Under the pieces are notes generated by a model. The model was given only the letters and a program-made list of their open reading frames with translations. It ran no database searches and was not told the DNA's origin. Source: Acanthochromis polyacanthus (lineage: Eukaryota; Chordata; Actinopteri; Pomacentridae). Taken from it: 64,000 nucleotides of DNA. Positions 1 to 23,700 of the stretch are shown here, in pieces. The position numbers and the translations under genes were made by a program. The number at the start of each line of letters is the position of its first letter. Position 1 is the stretch's first letter. The DNA lies in the NCBI RefSeq assembly GCF_021347895.1, contig NC_067126.1:34236482-34300481 (forward strand), given 5' to 3'.

Positions 1-3000
1 GAGGAGCATTTGAAGATGACTGGATATGAATATAAAACGTAGAAAAAATAGCTAAATAAGGGGTCACATGGGCCCGCCCGTCACTTCTGCTGCTGGGCCT
101 CCTTGCGGTTTAATCCGGACGTTAACATCCCAGTGTAACTCTGCGCTTGCCGGAGCCGTCAGGCAACCTTAATCGTTGAACCCTACATGCAAGAAATGTA
201 TTCCAAACACACTCTCGGATGCTAATACACAGAATGCGGTTGAGCAGCGTTGCTTCTGGGTAATGACTCAGGTCCAGTGGGTTGGCTGAGCTGCCGCATT
301 ATCTTGCAAAAACACAGTGATCTGGCTGTGTCCCCTGCACATATTTGCAGACTTACTCTTAGATGCACAGTGCCATGTTGCAAGTGTCCTCATTAGTGCG
401 TGTCAAAATAAGGATTCATTCACCGTGTGTCCCTCCAGCCTCTCCAGTGCAGACTCATTAACGCCGAGTGTTGTGTAAATTTCTTGAATCATACGGGACT
501 GGAGCGAGGTGCTTTGTAAGTGTCGACTTGCGTAATGTGTCAGGTGTGACTGTGCAAGACCAAGAGGCACAAACACATGTTAATGGAAGCCTCACTTGTG
601 GAAACTGACTTGCATCCTGTGTGTAACGTACGCCACACATTCCCCTCGAGTCTTCTACGCACCGTTTATGTGGCGTTTGTGTTCATGGAGCCAGTTGTTT
701 CAGGTGCGTATGTTTTTCTCACCAAATTAGAGGCTGAATTATTTAGCGGGGAGTGAACAAGGAGCCAATCAGATCCTCGCCTCGCTAACCTTCTGGGAAC
801 AAGCCAAGGAAGTGGCTTTGTAGTGAGGCAGGAAGTGAGTCATCGCTGTTGCTAGGCTAAATATAGCTTTGGTGGCGCTAGCAGGAGGCGGAACAGCCTC
901 TCCAGCCGTCACAAATGTTATCAATGGGAGTTTTGCTGGAGAGAGGGAAATTACTGCACACACTCATGGCTGAGGAGGAGAGAGAGACACACAGAAAGAG
1001 TGCTAAGGAGTGAAAGTGATGCCAGTGACAGATTAGAGTGCAAAATGAAGGTATCTGTGCCAACGTGCTGTTTGGGAAACGCTGCTCATCGTCACCAGCA
1101 TCATCATCTGCCTCCCGGTCTTTAAGGCGCCAGATTTGTCTCATTCCCCCCGTATATGTGTAATTATCTGAGCGGGAGAGAGCAGTCACCGCAAAGCGGG
1201 ACATTGAGCTGACAGAAGTGTACCGTGCAGTCTGTCTGGGAGCTTTTTCACAGGGCCCGGCTCACTGATTGTGCTTTGCAGACCTGCAGGGAGCCAGTGC
1301 TTAAGCTGCATGTCGAGCAGACTGGCAACGCTGCTAACAGATGGGGGAGAGGAGTCAAAAGGATACGGAAAGTCAGTTCCACACCAGATAGGAGGGGGAG
1401 AGGGGGAAAGCAAGGAAAAATTGATTTAGTGTAATTTTGAAGGCTTGCTTTAGTACCTGAGGCTTCATGTCTCACAGCTGTGTTTGGTGGTTGGACGCTG
1501 ATCAGCTGTTCTAATCAGTGACACAGTTAGATGTAGCAGGAAGTGCTGTAATCTCAACAATGGAGAGACCATAAACGCGTTAGGGGAGATATATTTTTCA
1601 TACATTAACACTTGTGGTTACAAGTATGACAATGGGATGAATGACTGGACCAGATTTTCCAGCGGGTCATAGTTAACCCTTAAGGTTGTGATTGGAGATA
1701 TGTTTGATGTGTTCAGAAGTACAGTTTGTCACAGGATTAGAAGTTCTAAATAAAACATATACTCATGCGAGTTCACCTGAAATGCCACGACTGCAGATGA
1801 GCTTTTATAAAGTATCAGTTTGGCAGCAAGCGAAAGAAGCGTCATCAGTTCAGTGCAACACTCATAAATAAATCGAGAGAAAACTGGCAGTTTTCTGCAT
1901 TTTATTTTCTGCAAGTAAACCCAACAATGAATTGATCTCACTATCAAGCATTCCCCGTGTATCCAGAGCCTGATATAGCTTATCCCTCTCCTCCGTATGC
2001 TTCAGTTGCTTTCCAACAACTATTTAAAACACATGAGTGAGCCACATTGTTGCACTGGGTGACATGTTCTCTCATTACCACAAACATGGCCGGTGTAGTT
2101 TATTTTGGGCAGGTCCCACATCACCATTCTGATGCCATAAATACGCACTAAATGTGCATTCATCCCTGATGAAAATAGTCCCCTGCAAATACACCGTTTA
2201 TTCCAGTTTGACTTATGGAAGTGAAATCAACAGATGTTGTGTGGTTTTCTTAGAAAGTTCCTAAGAATTTTTTCCCAGAAGCCAGATTTCTGTGGTGAAA
2301 TGTCTGCAGTAGGAATTCTTTTGCTTCCTGCTGAATGTCACAGAATAGAGAGCTAGTGCGAACTGTTCATTTAGAGCTTTTTTGGGGATGAAATCTAAGT
2401 AAAATATAAAATTATGCCAGATTTGTCTTTAATATGCATATAAGACACTTTTGTCAGACTCCACTAATCACAGATTCAGTCTTTCACTGATAGCTGATTT
2501 ATTCATCCCAACACTTAACCAGGGCAAAGTGTTCTGTGCAGTGAGCTCTGTTCCTCCTAACACGGCATCAGGGACGAGCGGACTAGCTGTGAATGCATGA
2601 ATGAGTTTGTGACTAATCTCCTTTGTGACTCTATAAGGTGCTTTGTATCTAAAAATATGTCTTAACTGTTGCGTTTCGGTCTGAGATTCTCAGCGGTGAT
2701 TTATTAGACGATGGTCTCACAAAGGAGCCGTGATGGCTTCATGTCGGCCAGCTCTGGCCAGAATCAAAGGAAAAAGGAAGTCCTAGAATAATTGGGTGGA
2801 GAACCCTCACATACGGCATCCTTTCGGGGTCAGAGCGCTCCAGAGTAGAACGTGAACCACCCCGCCCTCCGACACCGGCCTCGTCCAACCAGGAAGCCAG
2901 GAAATGATATCACTGTCTGCGGCCACTGTTTGAGCGCAGACCGTTGTGACGCATGGTTGTTTGCTTCCTTCCCTCGGGGGAGACACAATGGATCCCCAGT

Positions 3001-3251
3001 TAGGCTGGAAAAAAAACCATCAACTCGGAGACAGCTTCTTTTATCTGGAAAAGATGCATCACAGCTGAGAAGCTGCAGACAGAAAGTAGTAATTTGACAT
3101 CAACAGGCAGCTGACGTGAAGTAGAGGGCATGAATGAGATTTCATTCTGTCAGTTTTGTTGGATTTTTTTGTCTCACTTTATATGACAGTTCTGATGTGT
3201 TTGTGTGTTCTCATGTTTGAGCTTTTTTTTCTTCTTGTCTCTCTCCAACAG
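1..3251 (+). other. gsk3b intron, 5' part
   Basis: No exon is visible in this stretch. The first recognisable gsk3b exon begins at 3252 in codon phase 0, and the preceding 84-base exon of the family (RELQIMRKLDH region) is not present here, so this is intronic. I see only scattered short open frames without domain content and no recognisable transposon. Regulatory elements cannot be excluded. Confidence 0.75.
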
Positions 3252-12359
<9,108 letters not shown>

Positions 12360-13684
12360 GCCCACAGACAGACCGCCCGCCCTGCCCCGGTCTCAGCCCC
12401 AGCCCACAGCCTCTCCATTGCCCTGGCCAGGGGGTGAGCTCTGCTCAGCTCTGCTCCGCCCTGCTCTCGTCCCCGACAGCAGCGGAGCGATGCTGAAGCA
12501 GTCCGGGTTCAACAGCTAACCAACGACCCCACGCCACGACCACAAAACCAAGCCTACCCTTTTCTCCCCTCCTCCTCCTCAACTGGCCTCCTCATACAGC
12601 TGTTTGAACTCTTCTCCATCCTCCGTCAAAGACATCTCTCCGTGCCCTTTTAACGGGGAAAGCGAAGCGCAGGGCCAGAGGTGTTGTCGACTGTACTCTT
12701 GATAAAAGTACACTGTACATGTATACACAATGCTAGCCTGCTAATGTTTGTAAGAGGACAATCTGTAGAAAAGTCCTAAGCTGTTCACCTTGGCCTCCCT
12801 CCTTATCTGTCCTCCCCCCTCCCCAGCCCCGACATCGTTCCATTTTTCTGCATCCTCATCCTTCCTCCTCCCCATGTGTCCCCCCCTCCTCCCTCCTCTC
12901 CCCTTTGGTTCCTTCTGTAGTGCATGGCCTGAGTATGGTAGGATCACCTGGGGGCCGCCACGCCCTCCCACCTCCACTTCCGCAGACAAGGCATGAGGCT
13001 CACGCACGCGTATACACACATACACACTCACGAACAGACACGCACACATCCCCACACACATGGATGCATGATGATCCTGATGTACGTGGAAAGAAGCAGT
13101 TAATGTTCGGACAGTTTCTTTTTGTTCCTTTGCCTGGGGTTGTTTTTAAATGGTTAGCGAGTTGTTTTATTCAACTTTTATTATAATTTTCTTTCTTTTT
13201 TTTTTTTAACTCCTGGGCAGATGTTTGGTTGCCATGTGGAATGGATGTGACATGTATCTGGTCCTGTGTGCTTGTATAATATATACATACAATACAAAAA
13301 CAAACACGCATACATACACAGTTTATATATTACTTTTCCTTATGTATAAAAAGTATATATAGATATATGTATATTAACTACAATGGTTCAGAAATCATTT
13401 ATGGTGAGCTCATATCTGGCAGAGCAGCGGCAATATTTGCTGCTGCCTAAAGACAATAGATTTAGATGAGGTGGTGTTTTATTTTTTTGTTTTGTTGAGG
13501 TTTTTTTCTGTTCGTTTTATTCGCTGGAGTGTGGTTAGATTCCAGCAGCCACTTCCCCGTTCTCCTGTGTTGTCTGTATCAAGGCTGTAGATGGATTTAG
13601 GGCATCGCTCTATTCCCCGTCTTTGTACCGACTCTGTCTGTAGCAGCGTCTAGACAAACTCTGCTCTCCCCTCTGAAACCTCCC

Positions 13685-13717
<33 letters not shown>

Positions 13718-15490
13718 GTGAAGAATTCAAAATGATTCGTTTTCACGCTTTTTTCTTTCCTCGACGCTTTCGAGAAGTCCCGCCGGTGGTCTGTGGCGCA
13801 CCGCTGACTGCCTCATGTGTTGTGACCACTGACTGAAGTGTTAGCCTCTTAGCGTCGTCTCTCCTCCCCCCCTACAGCACATAGACCCCACCCGGTACAG
13901 TCCGTCGAAATCGTCTTATTTACGGAGAATACTCACTACATTTAAAGAAAACAAGAAAAAGAAAAGAAAAAAAAACTGAATTTGTATATACAGTATAAAT
14001 GCTCCTCACCAAAATTATGACTTGTATGACTTGTATGTTGTTTTTTATGTTTTTATGTTGATTTTTTTTTTTTTCCATGTTGTGTTCAAGGTATGTATAT
14101 ATGCAGACCCATGTACTGTTTATGAGCAAAAACAAAGATGACAAAGGGTGGGGAAAGAAAAGAAAAAGATTTAAAAAAAAAAAAAAAAAGCAGAATCAGG
14201 GCAAAACTGATGTGTTTATGGGTATTGTAGATGATGATCAGTTTTATCCAGCCATATGTTCAATCTTACCTGTACAGTACAGTAGATGACAGCTGTATTA
14301 TTGTAACAAGAACTAGTCATGTATAGTGTAACTATAGTTTGGAGTGCCTTTGCTTTCATACACCTTCGCCTTGTTTCCACCCTCACCCGGCCCCGCCACC
14401 ATCACCTCCCTCCCGCCTACTCCTCACCCGATATTGTGACTCTCCCTTTGGTGCTGTTGAATGTCCTGCTATCCTGCAACACACACACACACACACACAC
14501 TCTTCCACTTCAGTCCCTTCTTCCACTTGCACATCCTTCTCCCCCCTTTTCATTGCACACTTAATGTAATATACAGACGTTAATTGTAAGGATATTTTTC
14601 CTTAACTGAAGATACAGTAGACGAGTGTTTATTTTAATAGATGTTTTATCTCGGACACACACACGTATACCGTGGCTCCTCGCACGGACTCCGGGGTATG
14701 AAGTGGGTGGGTGGGGTGTTGTGGACGGCAGCAGGGGGTTTTACAAAGAAGAAAAAAATAAAATAAAAAGGCCTCATATACTGTATATATACAGTACAGT
14801 ACAGTTTCTGTATTACTCACAGTGTTGGTTCTGTTACCAAAGCCAAACCATGATGTAGTTGTGATGAGTCATCCTCAGAGGCAATAACTCTCTTTCTTCT
14901 CGCTCTCTGGATATTTTGTTGTTTCTCTGTCCTCTTGCTTGTCTCTCCTCCTGGTTTGCATATTCGGGGGTGGATTCAGTAGCACCTAAGGGGTCGAGTC
15001 ATGTAGCCTTTTACTCCCATCTCCTGCTTGCTGTAATTTTGCATTCATAGACGTGTTGCTACCCTCCACCAGAAGGTCTGACCACTTCACCCCGACCCCT
15101 GACTCCAGTTCAATAAAGACACCACAATGGTTACCAAAAAAAAAGAGAAAAAAGCGAGTATATATACTAGTATCACACATTATACTAGCATATGTACGAA
15201 TTGAACATGCTAACTGGGTTTAACTGGGGTTAAAGAAAAGAAAAATCAAAGAAAATCCAACAAAAACATCCTGTATAACAGTACTACTACTACTTGAATG
15301 CCTCTGTTTGTGACTGAAATTTTTGTTTCATTTGTTTGTTCGTTTTTTTTTTTTTTTGTTCTCTTTTTTTTCTTTTGTTCTGTGAAGGTATGCTAAATGT
15401 GCGCCTCTGTAAATATTCCCTCTGCGTGCTCCGAGGAATAGTTCCCTGGTACTGTAATTTGCATTAAATAAAGAGTAGGATAGCCTTGAA
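12360..15490 (+). other. gsk3b: gsk3b 3' untranslated region
   Basis: About 3.1 kb from the TGA to just past AATAAA at 15467-15472, with no competing gene. It contains a CT repeat at 13683-13707, A-rich and T-rich runs, and four TGTANATA Pumilio-type motifs (13983, 14094, 14782, 15408). A long UTR is usual for GSK3B. The 3' end is inferred from the last good poly(A) signal; an earlier AATAAA lies near 14758. Confidence 0.8.
15467..15472 (+). promoter_or_regulatory. gsk3b: gsk3b poly(A) signal
   Basis: Canonical AATAAA in the context GCATTAAATAAAGAGTAGG. It is the last such hexamer before the repeat-rich intergenic region and probably sets the mRNA end at about 15490. Confidence 0.7.
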
Positions 15491-15892
15491 ATGATCAAGA
15501 AACGTGTCTGTTTGGTCATTCTTTTAGTGTCAGTTGTCTCATGTTGGACTCATGTTTACATTTCAAGAAAATTAGTGCAGCAGCAGCAGCAAATTACTTC
15601 ACGTTTTTGTTCCATTGGTCACATTCGTCCCTTAGACATCACTGCACCTCGTCAGCTTCTTAAACTTTAATAAAAGTTACTTTAAGCCTCTTTTTACAGA
15701 CTATTTTGACCCATATATTAGCATTTAGATAACATCTAAAAGGTTTAATAGATATTAGCTCACATGTTTGCTCTGACAACAATCAGGCCTGGATTTACTG
15801 TTATCCTGTGTGCAGTTGTGACCACAGTGGGGCAGTGTTTGTCTTATTATGCTGTTAATTACCTAAGACACGTCATCACACAGCTCTGCACA

Positions 15893-16205
15893 CTCAGTGA
15901 TTAGCACCGTCGCTTTGCAGCTTGAAGATTCCCATTTAGTGGCCTGGGCCTTGGATCTTTCTGCATGGAGTTTGCATGTTCTCCCTGTGCGTCCGGGTGC
16001 TGCGGCTTCCTCCCACAGCCCAAAAACATGCTGAGGTTAATGGATGTTTCTAAATTGTCAGCAGGTGTGAATGTGAGCGTGCTTGGTTGTCTCTGTGTGC
16101 CATCCTGTGATAGGCTGGTGATCTGTCCAGGGTGTGTCCCTTGAGATAGACTCCAGCCCCCTGTGACCCTAATGAGGATTAAGCAGCGAATAAATCATGA
16201 AGGTA
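15893..16205 (+). mobile_element. tRNA-headed SINE, copy 2 (old, diverged)
   Basis: Shares GATCTTTCTGCATGGAGTTT, TTCCTCCCACAG and ATCTGTCCAGGGTGTG with the other copies but has many substitutions, a degraded B box and no clean GATGGA tail. An older insertion in the gsk3b / nr1i2 intergenic region. Confidence 0.8.
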
Positions 16206-16561
16206 AGATGGACATCATACAGTTCAGTCTCAAGAACACCTTCATGCCAGTTTTATTTACAGGTAGAGATTTTCTTGTGTGTGTTTTACAGATAAATGTA
16301 TATACTGTAAGCAAAACTACTAACAAATGTTGTTAAACTTATTGCTATCCTACTTGTGGCTTCTGTGATTTGCAGGTAGTGTGCAAAGAACAAATGATGG
16401 ATTACTATTCCAGCAGGATTTGACTCATTGAGATGAGCAATTTTCATGTGTTCTGAATGTTGTGCACTTTATGCGTAAGACCATTACAAAAAGGGAACAT
16501 TCAGTTTTGTGTCTTCATTATTAAACAACTGGGTTCTTTTGCCTCAAGTCCCGGAATGCCA

Positions 16562-16770
16562 CATGCCTGACCATCTTTAATTTGACAGATTTTGTGGTGA
16601 GCATTGATTGAGTTGTGTGTGTAAAATCTGGGATCATAGGTAACATTAGCTTTTAAGTAAAAACATTTTTAAGGAGCAGAGGGGTCGTGTTGATTTTTGT
16701 ATCGTTTTCGTTGCTTTAATCTGTGGATCAGGTGCCATAACTTGGGAAATATTGTAACTAGTGTTGTGGA
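16562..16770 (+). repeat. Inverted repeat arm, left
   Basis: Imperfectly matches the reverse complement of 20430-20668. Shared blocks include CCTGACCATCTT, AAATCTGGGATCATAGGTAA, GATTTTTG and CATAACTTG. The two arms flank the nested Tc1 elements. They may be two copies of one old repeat in opposite orientation, or the ends of a larger element. Confidence 0.6.
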
Positions 16771-17986
16771 AAAAAATCTCTATCTATTCTAAGTTCAGCC
16801 TTGATCGATCGATGTAAAAATAAAATCTGATGAGTCTCGAAGTGTCTTTGTCTTTTTTATTTAAAGCATCATGAACACAGATGGCATTCAACCCAGAGCA
16901 ATGGCAATTGCGCCTTCAAGAGGGGAAACAACCATTCTTATACCTTCAGCGTCACATACACACCTATGGAGAGTTCCCTATCTGAAGGTCACAGATGTTG
17001 TTTTTTCCTAAAACATTGCAAATCTCAGAATGTACAGACAGTCACCCTATTCACCCCCCTTAGGTGGGAAACTTCTTGTGGTTTATCAACCGTCAGAAAA
17101 CCAGAAGTGTAAGCATAAATTGGGGAAGGGTAAGCGTTAAGTGATACCAAGAGATGGGTTCAGTGGAGGGTGACATTTACCATTTGGGGTGTCTTGAGGA
17201 ACAAACACAGACAGAGCATCTTGGCTAGGTCACAGAGAGTTCAACAGTATCAAAGGTTCAGCTGTACTTGTCATGTAGCGAGAGGCTTAGGAATCTTACT
17301 TCCTTATTTATATATGTCAGGCAGTCAACAAATTCATGTATCTTAAAATATCAAAGCAGTTTTGAATAATAAGGCTTCAAATAATAAAATTTCCATTACA
17401 CTAGAGTCCTGAAATTTTGCAGACTCATTGATAGACTCCTCCAAATAATTGAATTCAGGTGTTCCAATCACTTCCCTGGTTACAGGTGTATAAAATCAAG
17501 CATCTCGGCATGCAGACTGCTTCTACAAACATTTGTGAAAAAATGGGCTGCTCTCAGCAGCTCAGTGAATTCAAGTGCGGTACTATTTGTGAAATTTCCT
17601 TGATCCTAAACATTCTACTGTTAGTAGTATTATAACAAAGTAGGAGCAACTGGGAACAACAGCAACTCAGCTACAGAGTCGTAGGCCACGTAAAATCACA
17701 GAGAGGGGTCAGGGGATGCTGAAGTGCACAGAAATCAAATCAATAGCTACAGTCCTCCAAACTTCATGAGGCCTTCAGATTAGCTCAAGAACAGTGTGCA
17801 GAGAGCTTCATGGAAGCAGCTGCATCCAAGCCTCATCACCAAGGGCAATGTAAAGCCTCAGATGCTGTGGTGTAAAGCATTTTAGAGCAGTTGAGACATG
17901 CTCTCTGGAGTGATGAATTAAAGTTTCCTGTCTGGCAATCCATTGAATCAGTCTGGGTTTGGCAGTTGCCAGGAGAATGGTACTTA

Positions 17987-19621
<1,635 letters not shown>

Positions 19622-19655
19622 TATCTGACTGCATTGTGCAACAGTGTAAAGATCG

Positions 19656-20105
19656 GTGGAGGGGGATTATGGTGTGGGGTTGTTTTCAGGGGTTGGGGTT
19701 AGCCTCTTAGTTCCAGTGAAAGGAACTTTTAATGTTTCAGCATACCAAGACATTTTGGACAACTTCATGCTTCCAACTTTGTGGGAACAGTTTGGGGACG
19801 GCCCCGTCCTGTTCCAACATAACCGCACACCAGTGCAAAACGCAAGGCCAATAAAGACATGGATGAATAAGTTTGGAACGGAGGAACTTGCCTGGCCTGC
19901 ACAGAGTCCCGACCTCAACCCGATAGAACACCTTTGGGATGAATCAGAGCGGAGACGTAGAGTCAGGCTTTCAGGTCCAGCATCACTGTCTGACCTCACA
20001 AATGTGCTTCATCACAAATGTGTTATAGCTGCAAGGGTGGGACAACTCCACATTAAACCCTACAGATTACAAATGGATGTCACTGAAGTTCACACTGAAG
20101 TGTAA
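19656..20105 (+). pseudogene. Degraded Tc1/mariner transposase, C-terminal part
   Basis: Open stretch of 149 residues belonging to the older, interrupted element. It retains AYQDILDNFMLPTLWEQFGD and [13 protein letters not shown], with the last catalytic Glu. The second catalytic position reads FQHNRTPVQ where the family has an Asp, so the active site is lost. The N-terminal half lies beyond the younger insertion and is broken. Confidence 0.85.
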
Positions 20106-20429
20106 AGGCAGACATCCCAGCATCTTTGACAATATAGTGTATGTACATGTGGACTTCAATAGCTTTGATAGAACAATCTAATCCAGTTCTATGATTGTCT
20201 AAATTTGGTCAATACTTTTTATTCTATTCCGATATTCCACCAAACATAAAACATTTATTGCTCACTCTTAGGCTGATTTTTCCCCCCCTGTGATTGGCAC
20301 CAATAGAAGCTTTATAGCTTTAAAGGAATACTTAATGAGAAAAATGTTTTATTAAATTCAAGTTTTTTGCATGTATGGCCAATATTTGAGCATGCATTTT
20401 TCCAGGTTGTATTCTTGAAGACCCTCTGT

Positions 20430-20668
20430 ACATATCAATGAGCCTACAAAATTTCAAGTTACTAGCGACATTATTTTTCAAGTTATGGAACTTCAACCAT
20501 TGCTCCACAGTGAAGAAAACGGCGCAAAAATCGACATGACCCCATCCCTCTTTAAGAATTTTTAACTCAAAACCTGATGTTACCTATGATCCCAGATTTG
20601 ACATGTTTTACTCAATAACATACGTATGAACAGAAATAAATTTGACAAGTATAAGATGGTCAGGTGTA
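20430..20668 (-). repeat. Inverted repeat arm, right
   Basis: Reverse-complement partner of 16562-16770. The blocks occur in the same order (CACCTGACCATCTT, AAATCTGGGATCATAGGTAA, GATTTTTG, CCATAACTTG) but diverge clearly between arms. It ends only about 50 bp from the stop codon of nr1i2. Confidence 0.6.
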
Positions 20669-20720
20669 AAAAAAACTTTTAATGTGGTGACCCAGCAGCA
20701 GTGTTCTCAGAGTGTCGATA

Positions 20721-23700
20721 TCAGAAGCCATCGCAGGTGTCTTTACTGACCACCTCCATTATGAGAGGAGAAATAGTGTCGGGCTGGCTGTCCTGGATCT
20801 GTAGTATTTGTTTGCTGTACTCCTCAGTCATCGTCCTCATCTCTGTCAAGCAGGCGATCACTTTGGGGTACAGCAAGCTGAAATAACAACAACAAATGTA
20901 GAAAAAATATGTGAAAAATGTCACACTGAATGAAATGGAAGTTGCCATTTGGAATGTCGCTCACTGCTTTTTAGGGCCTGTCCTCTTGCAGTCGATGTAG
21001 GCTTTTAACGTCAGCGCCAAGTTTTCATGAACCTTATCGATCACGCTGTGTTGCTGTACACCTGGACGATCTGGCAGATTAAAAACAAATCCTTTTGAAT
21101 CTGAGCATGAGAATGTCTGAAAATACGCTTATATGTGTGGCTGAAAATAAATACACACGGTTTGTAGGGGGTTTAAATATTTACAGGGCTGATAAATGAT
21201 TGATTAGCAAGAACTGGGATGAACTGATAAAACCTGCTGCTACCTGGAGAAAACAGGGACATGGCTTGCATAAGAACGTACTCTTCCTCCTGCAGGTCCA
21301 TTTGGCGCAGCGTGTGGTGTAATTTGAACAGAGGCTCCAGCAGGAGTGGCTGGAAACCCGCTGCAGAGCACAGAAAAGCAGGTCAGCGACAGGACAGAGA
21401 TGGAAGGAGGAAAACAGTTAAGAGTCAGTCAGAGATGGAGGAGGGTCATTGGCAGCAGCTAATGTAACCTCAGACAGAGATGAAAAGTCTTTTACAAAGA
21501 TGTGGTAAATTGTCTTCTTTCTAACTCCACACACCCAGATTTCCTTTGCCGTCGTCCCCAACCGACACTGACGTGAGTTCACTTGAGGAAGTTTATAAGA
21601 CTTTGGCGACTCCAGAGGGAGCTGTTCAAAGTTTGTTTGACACTTGGGAAGTCTTTATGTCAAAAACCAACATCCCAGAACAGCAAAATCTCTGCAAGGC
21701 ACCATGACATCCACAAAACCATACCACACATGATACATTATTTATTATGGAGAGCAGGTCTTTGTGCAGCTTTACATAATTTACATTTAATGTTTTCATG
21801 ATTGGCAACAGCTAAATACCAGGCTACAGATCACACTGCATTCCTTATTCAGACAAATATACTATCCATTTTGTCCATCTTTAGTGAATAAATTATTTTT
21901 CAGTCTTAGTATCACATGACTCTATAGGTTTTTGAAGTCAGTTATCTGCTGTAGGTGGCTCAGCCTATAACCACGTACAAGTGATTTCTGCTATTTTGCT
22001 TCTACAGTAGTAATGATTTTTTGTTATTCTCCAAATAGAGAATATAAATGTCAATTAGATCTGCTCTAAAATATTGAAAATTATAGTAGCAGTATAATAA
22101 TTCCCCCCCCCCCCCCCCCCCCCCCCCCACAGACCCCCAAATTGTGGTATTGATTCGCCTAAACTTCCCAAAAAATTTTCCAACACACGAGGCTTAGTGA
22201 TGTGACCGACATGTTTTCATTCTTGGAGCAACGACCAAAAAGAAAAAAGGCATTGGCACAAATCCACCTTTATCCTTACTTGTGATTATTGTATTGCATA
22301 TAATTTCCTGGTTTGGTCTCATTTTTTTTAAAATAAATGACAATGATAATGACACAAAGATACAGTAGCATCTGAAAGAATTTTTTTTTTTATAGCGTGT
22401 ACCTAAAGAGACACCATTTAGTGATGAATTTATAGACTGTCTGCCAGCAAACAGAGGCAGGAAGACAGTGAATGAATGTAAACTCCACTTAGCTCAGTCT
22501 TTAAACCAGTTTGACAACACTAAAGTCACATTCCACTGCTGAAAACATGTGATAGAAGTGGAAACGGTGCACATGCATTTACTACACGTCTGACTGCAAT
22601 ATTTATAAACGTGTGCAGAGCATGACATTTCTGTTCACATTCGTACTGCGCAACTTTTTGTGCACCTTTAACGTGCAGCAAACGTGCACTCATTACTTTT
22701 TGTCATGCTTTTGTTTTGACTACTTTCACAGGGCCGACCTGGTAAACCTGGATTCCTCACAGACAGGATATACCTCTGTGTATAGATCTGAATAGGCACT
22801 GTAATTAGATTGTTCCCTTAGAAGTTACTGGAAAGCAAAACAGGGCTAACTTGTGTGATCACAAGGAAATGTTAAATACAAAAGTGTTTTCACAATGTGT
22901 ATGTATTCATCTGTACTTTTTCATACTGGTATTAAACTGGGCCAGCTATACTACACTATACTACGACTATTTTTGTTAGAAATTGTCTTACCTCGTACGG
23001 CATCATCTAAGCAGTACAAAAAAGGGCCACATTCCCAGTTGCTCGTTCCTGAGTTGAACACCATGTTAAGGCGGATCTGCATTATTTCAAACACGGCTCC
23101 CTTCAGCAGAGATATTTGGTCCCCTATAGGTAGAGACCTGGAAGAGAGCAGCTTGACATGACAAACGCGCAATTCTGCCAAAAAAGCACAAAAAAACCCC
23201 TACTCAAACATGCATTGATGCACATATTTACCGGAAGTCCTTCAGACTTTTGGAAAAATTAATGATGTCCTGGATCATGTATGTTGTGACGTCGGCCACA
23301 TGTGGAAGAGCAGTGAAAACACAGGAGTTTTTGACCTCATCTTCCTTGTGGTTCTCTTGTTTTTCTAAATGACCACACTGGCTGGAGGAGAGGGATGAGG
23401 AGGATGAGAGGGAGGAGGCAGATGACGATGCTGTGGGGTCAGCTGCAGATGTACTGGGTGTAGTGCAGGTTTTTGTAGGGCAGCTGGTCAGTAGGTGAAA
23501 GGGCTCACTGGCAGACTGCTGGTACTCACTCCCAGAGAAGATGTTTCTGTCCATAGGCTGAAAAAATAAATCGTCAGTCTGACGACATGCTTACAGATGT
23601 GGAATTGATGGACACTTTAACCTGCATGAAGCCAGTCACGCACCCTGCAGACACTGGAGCGGGAAAATCCCGAGTCAAATGTGCTGCGGTGGCTGGAGAG

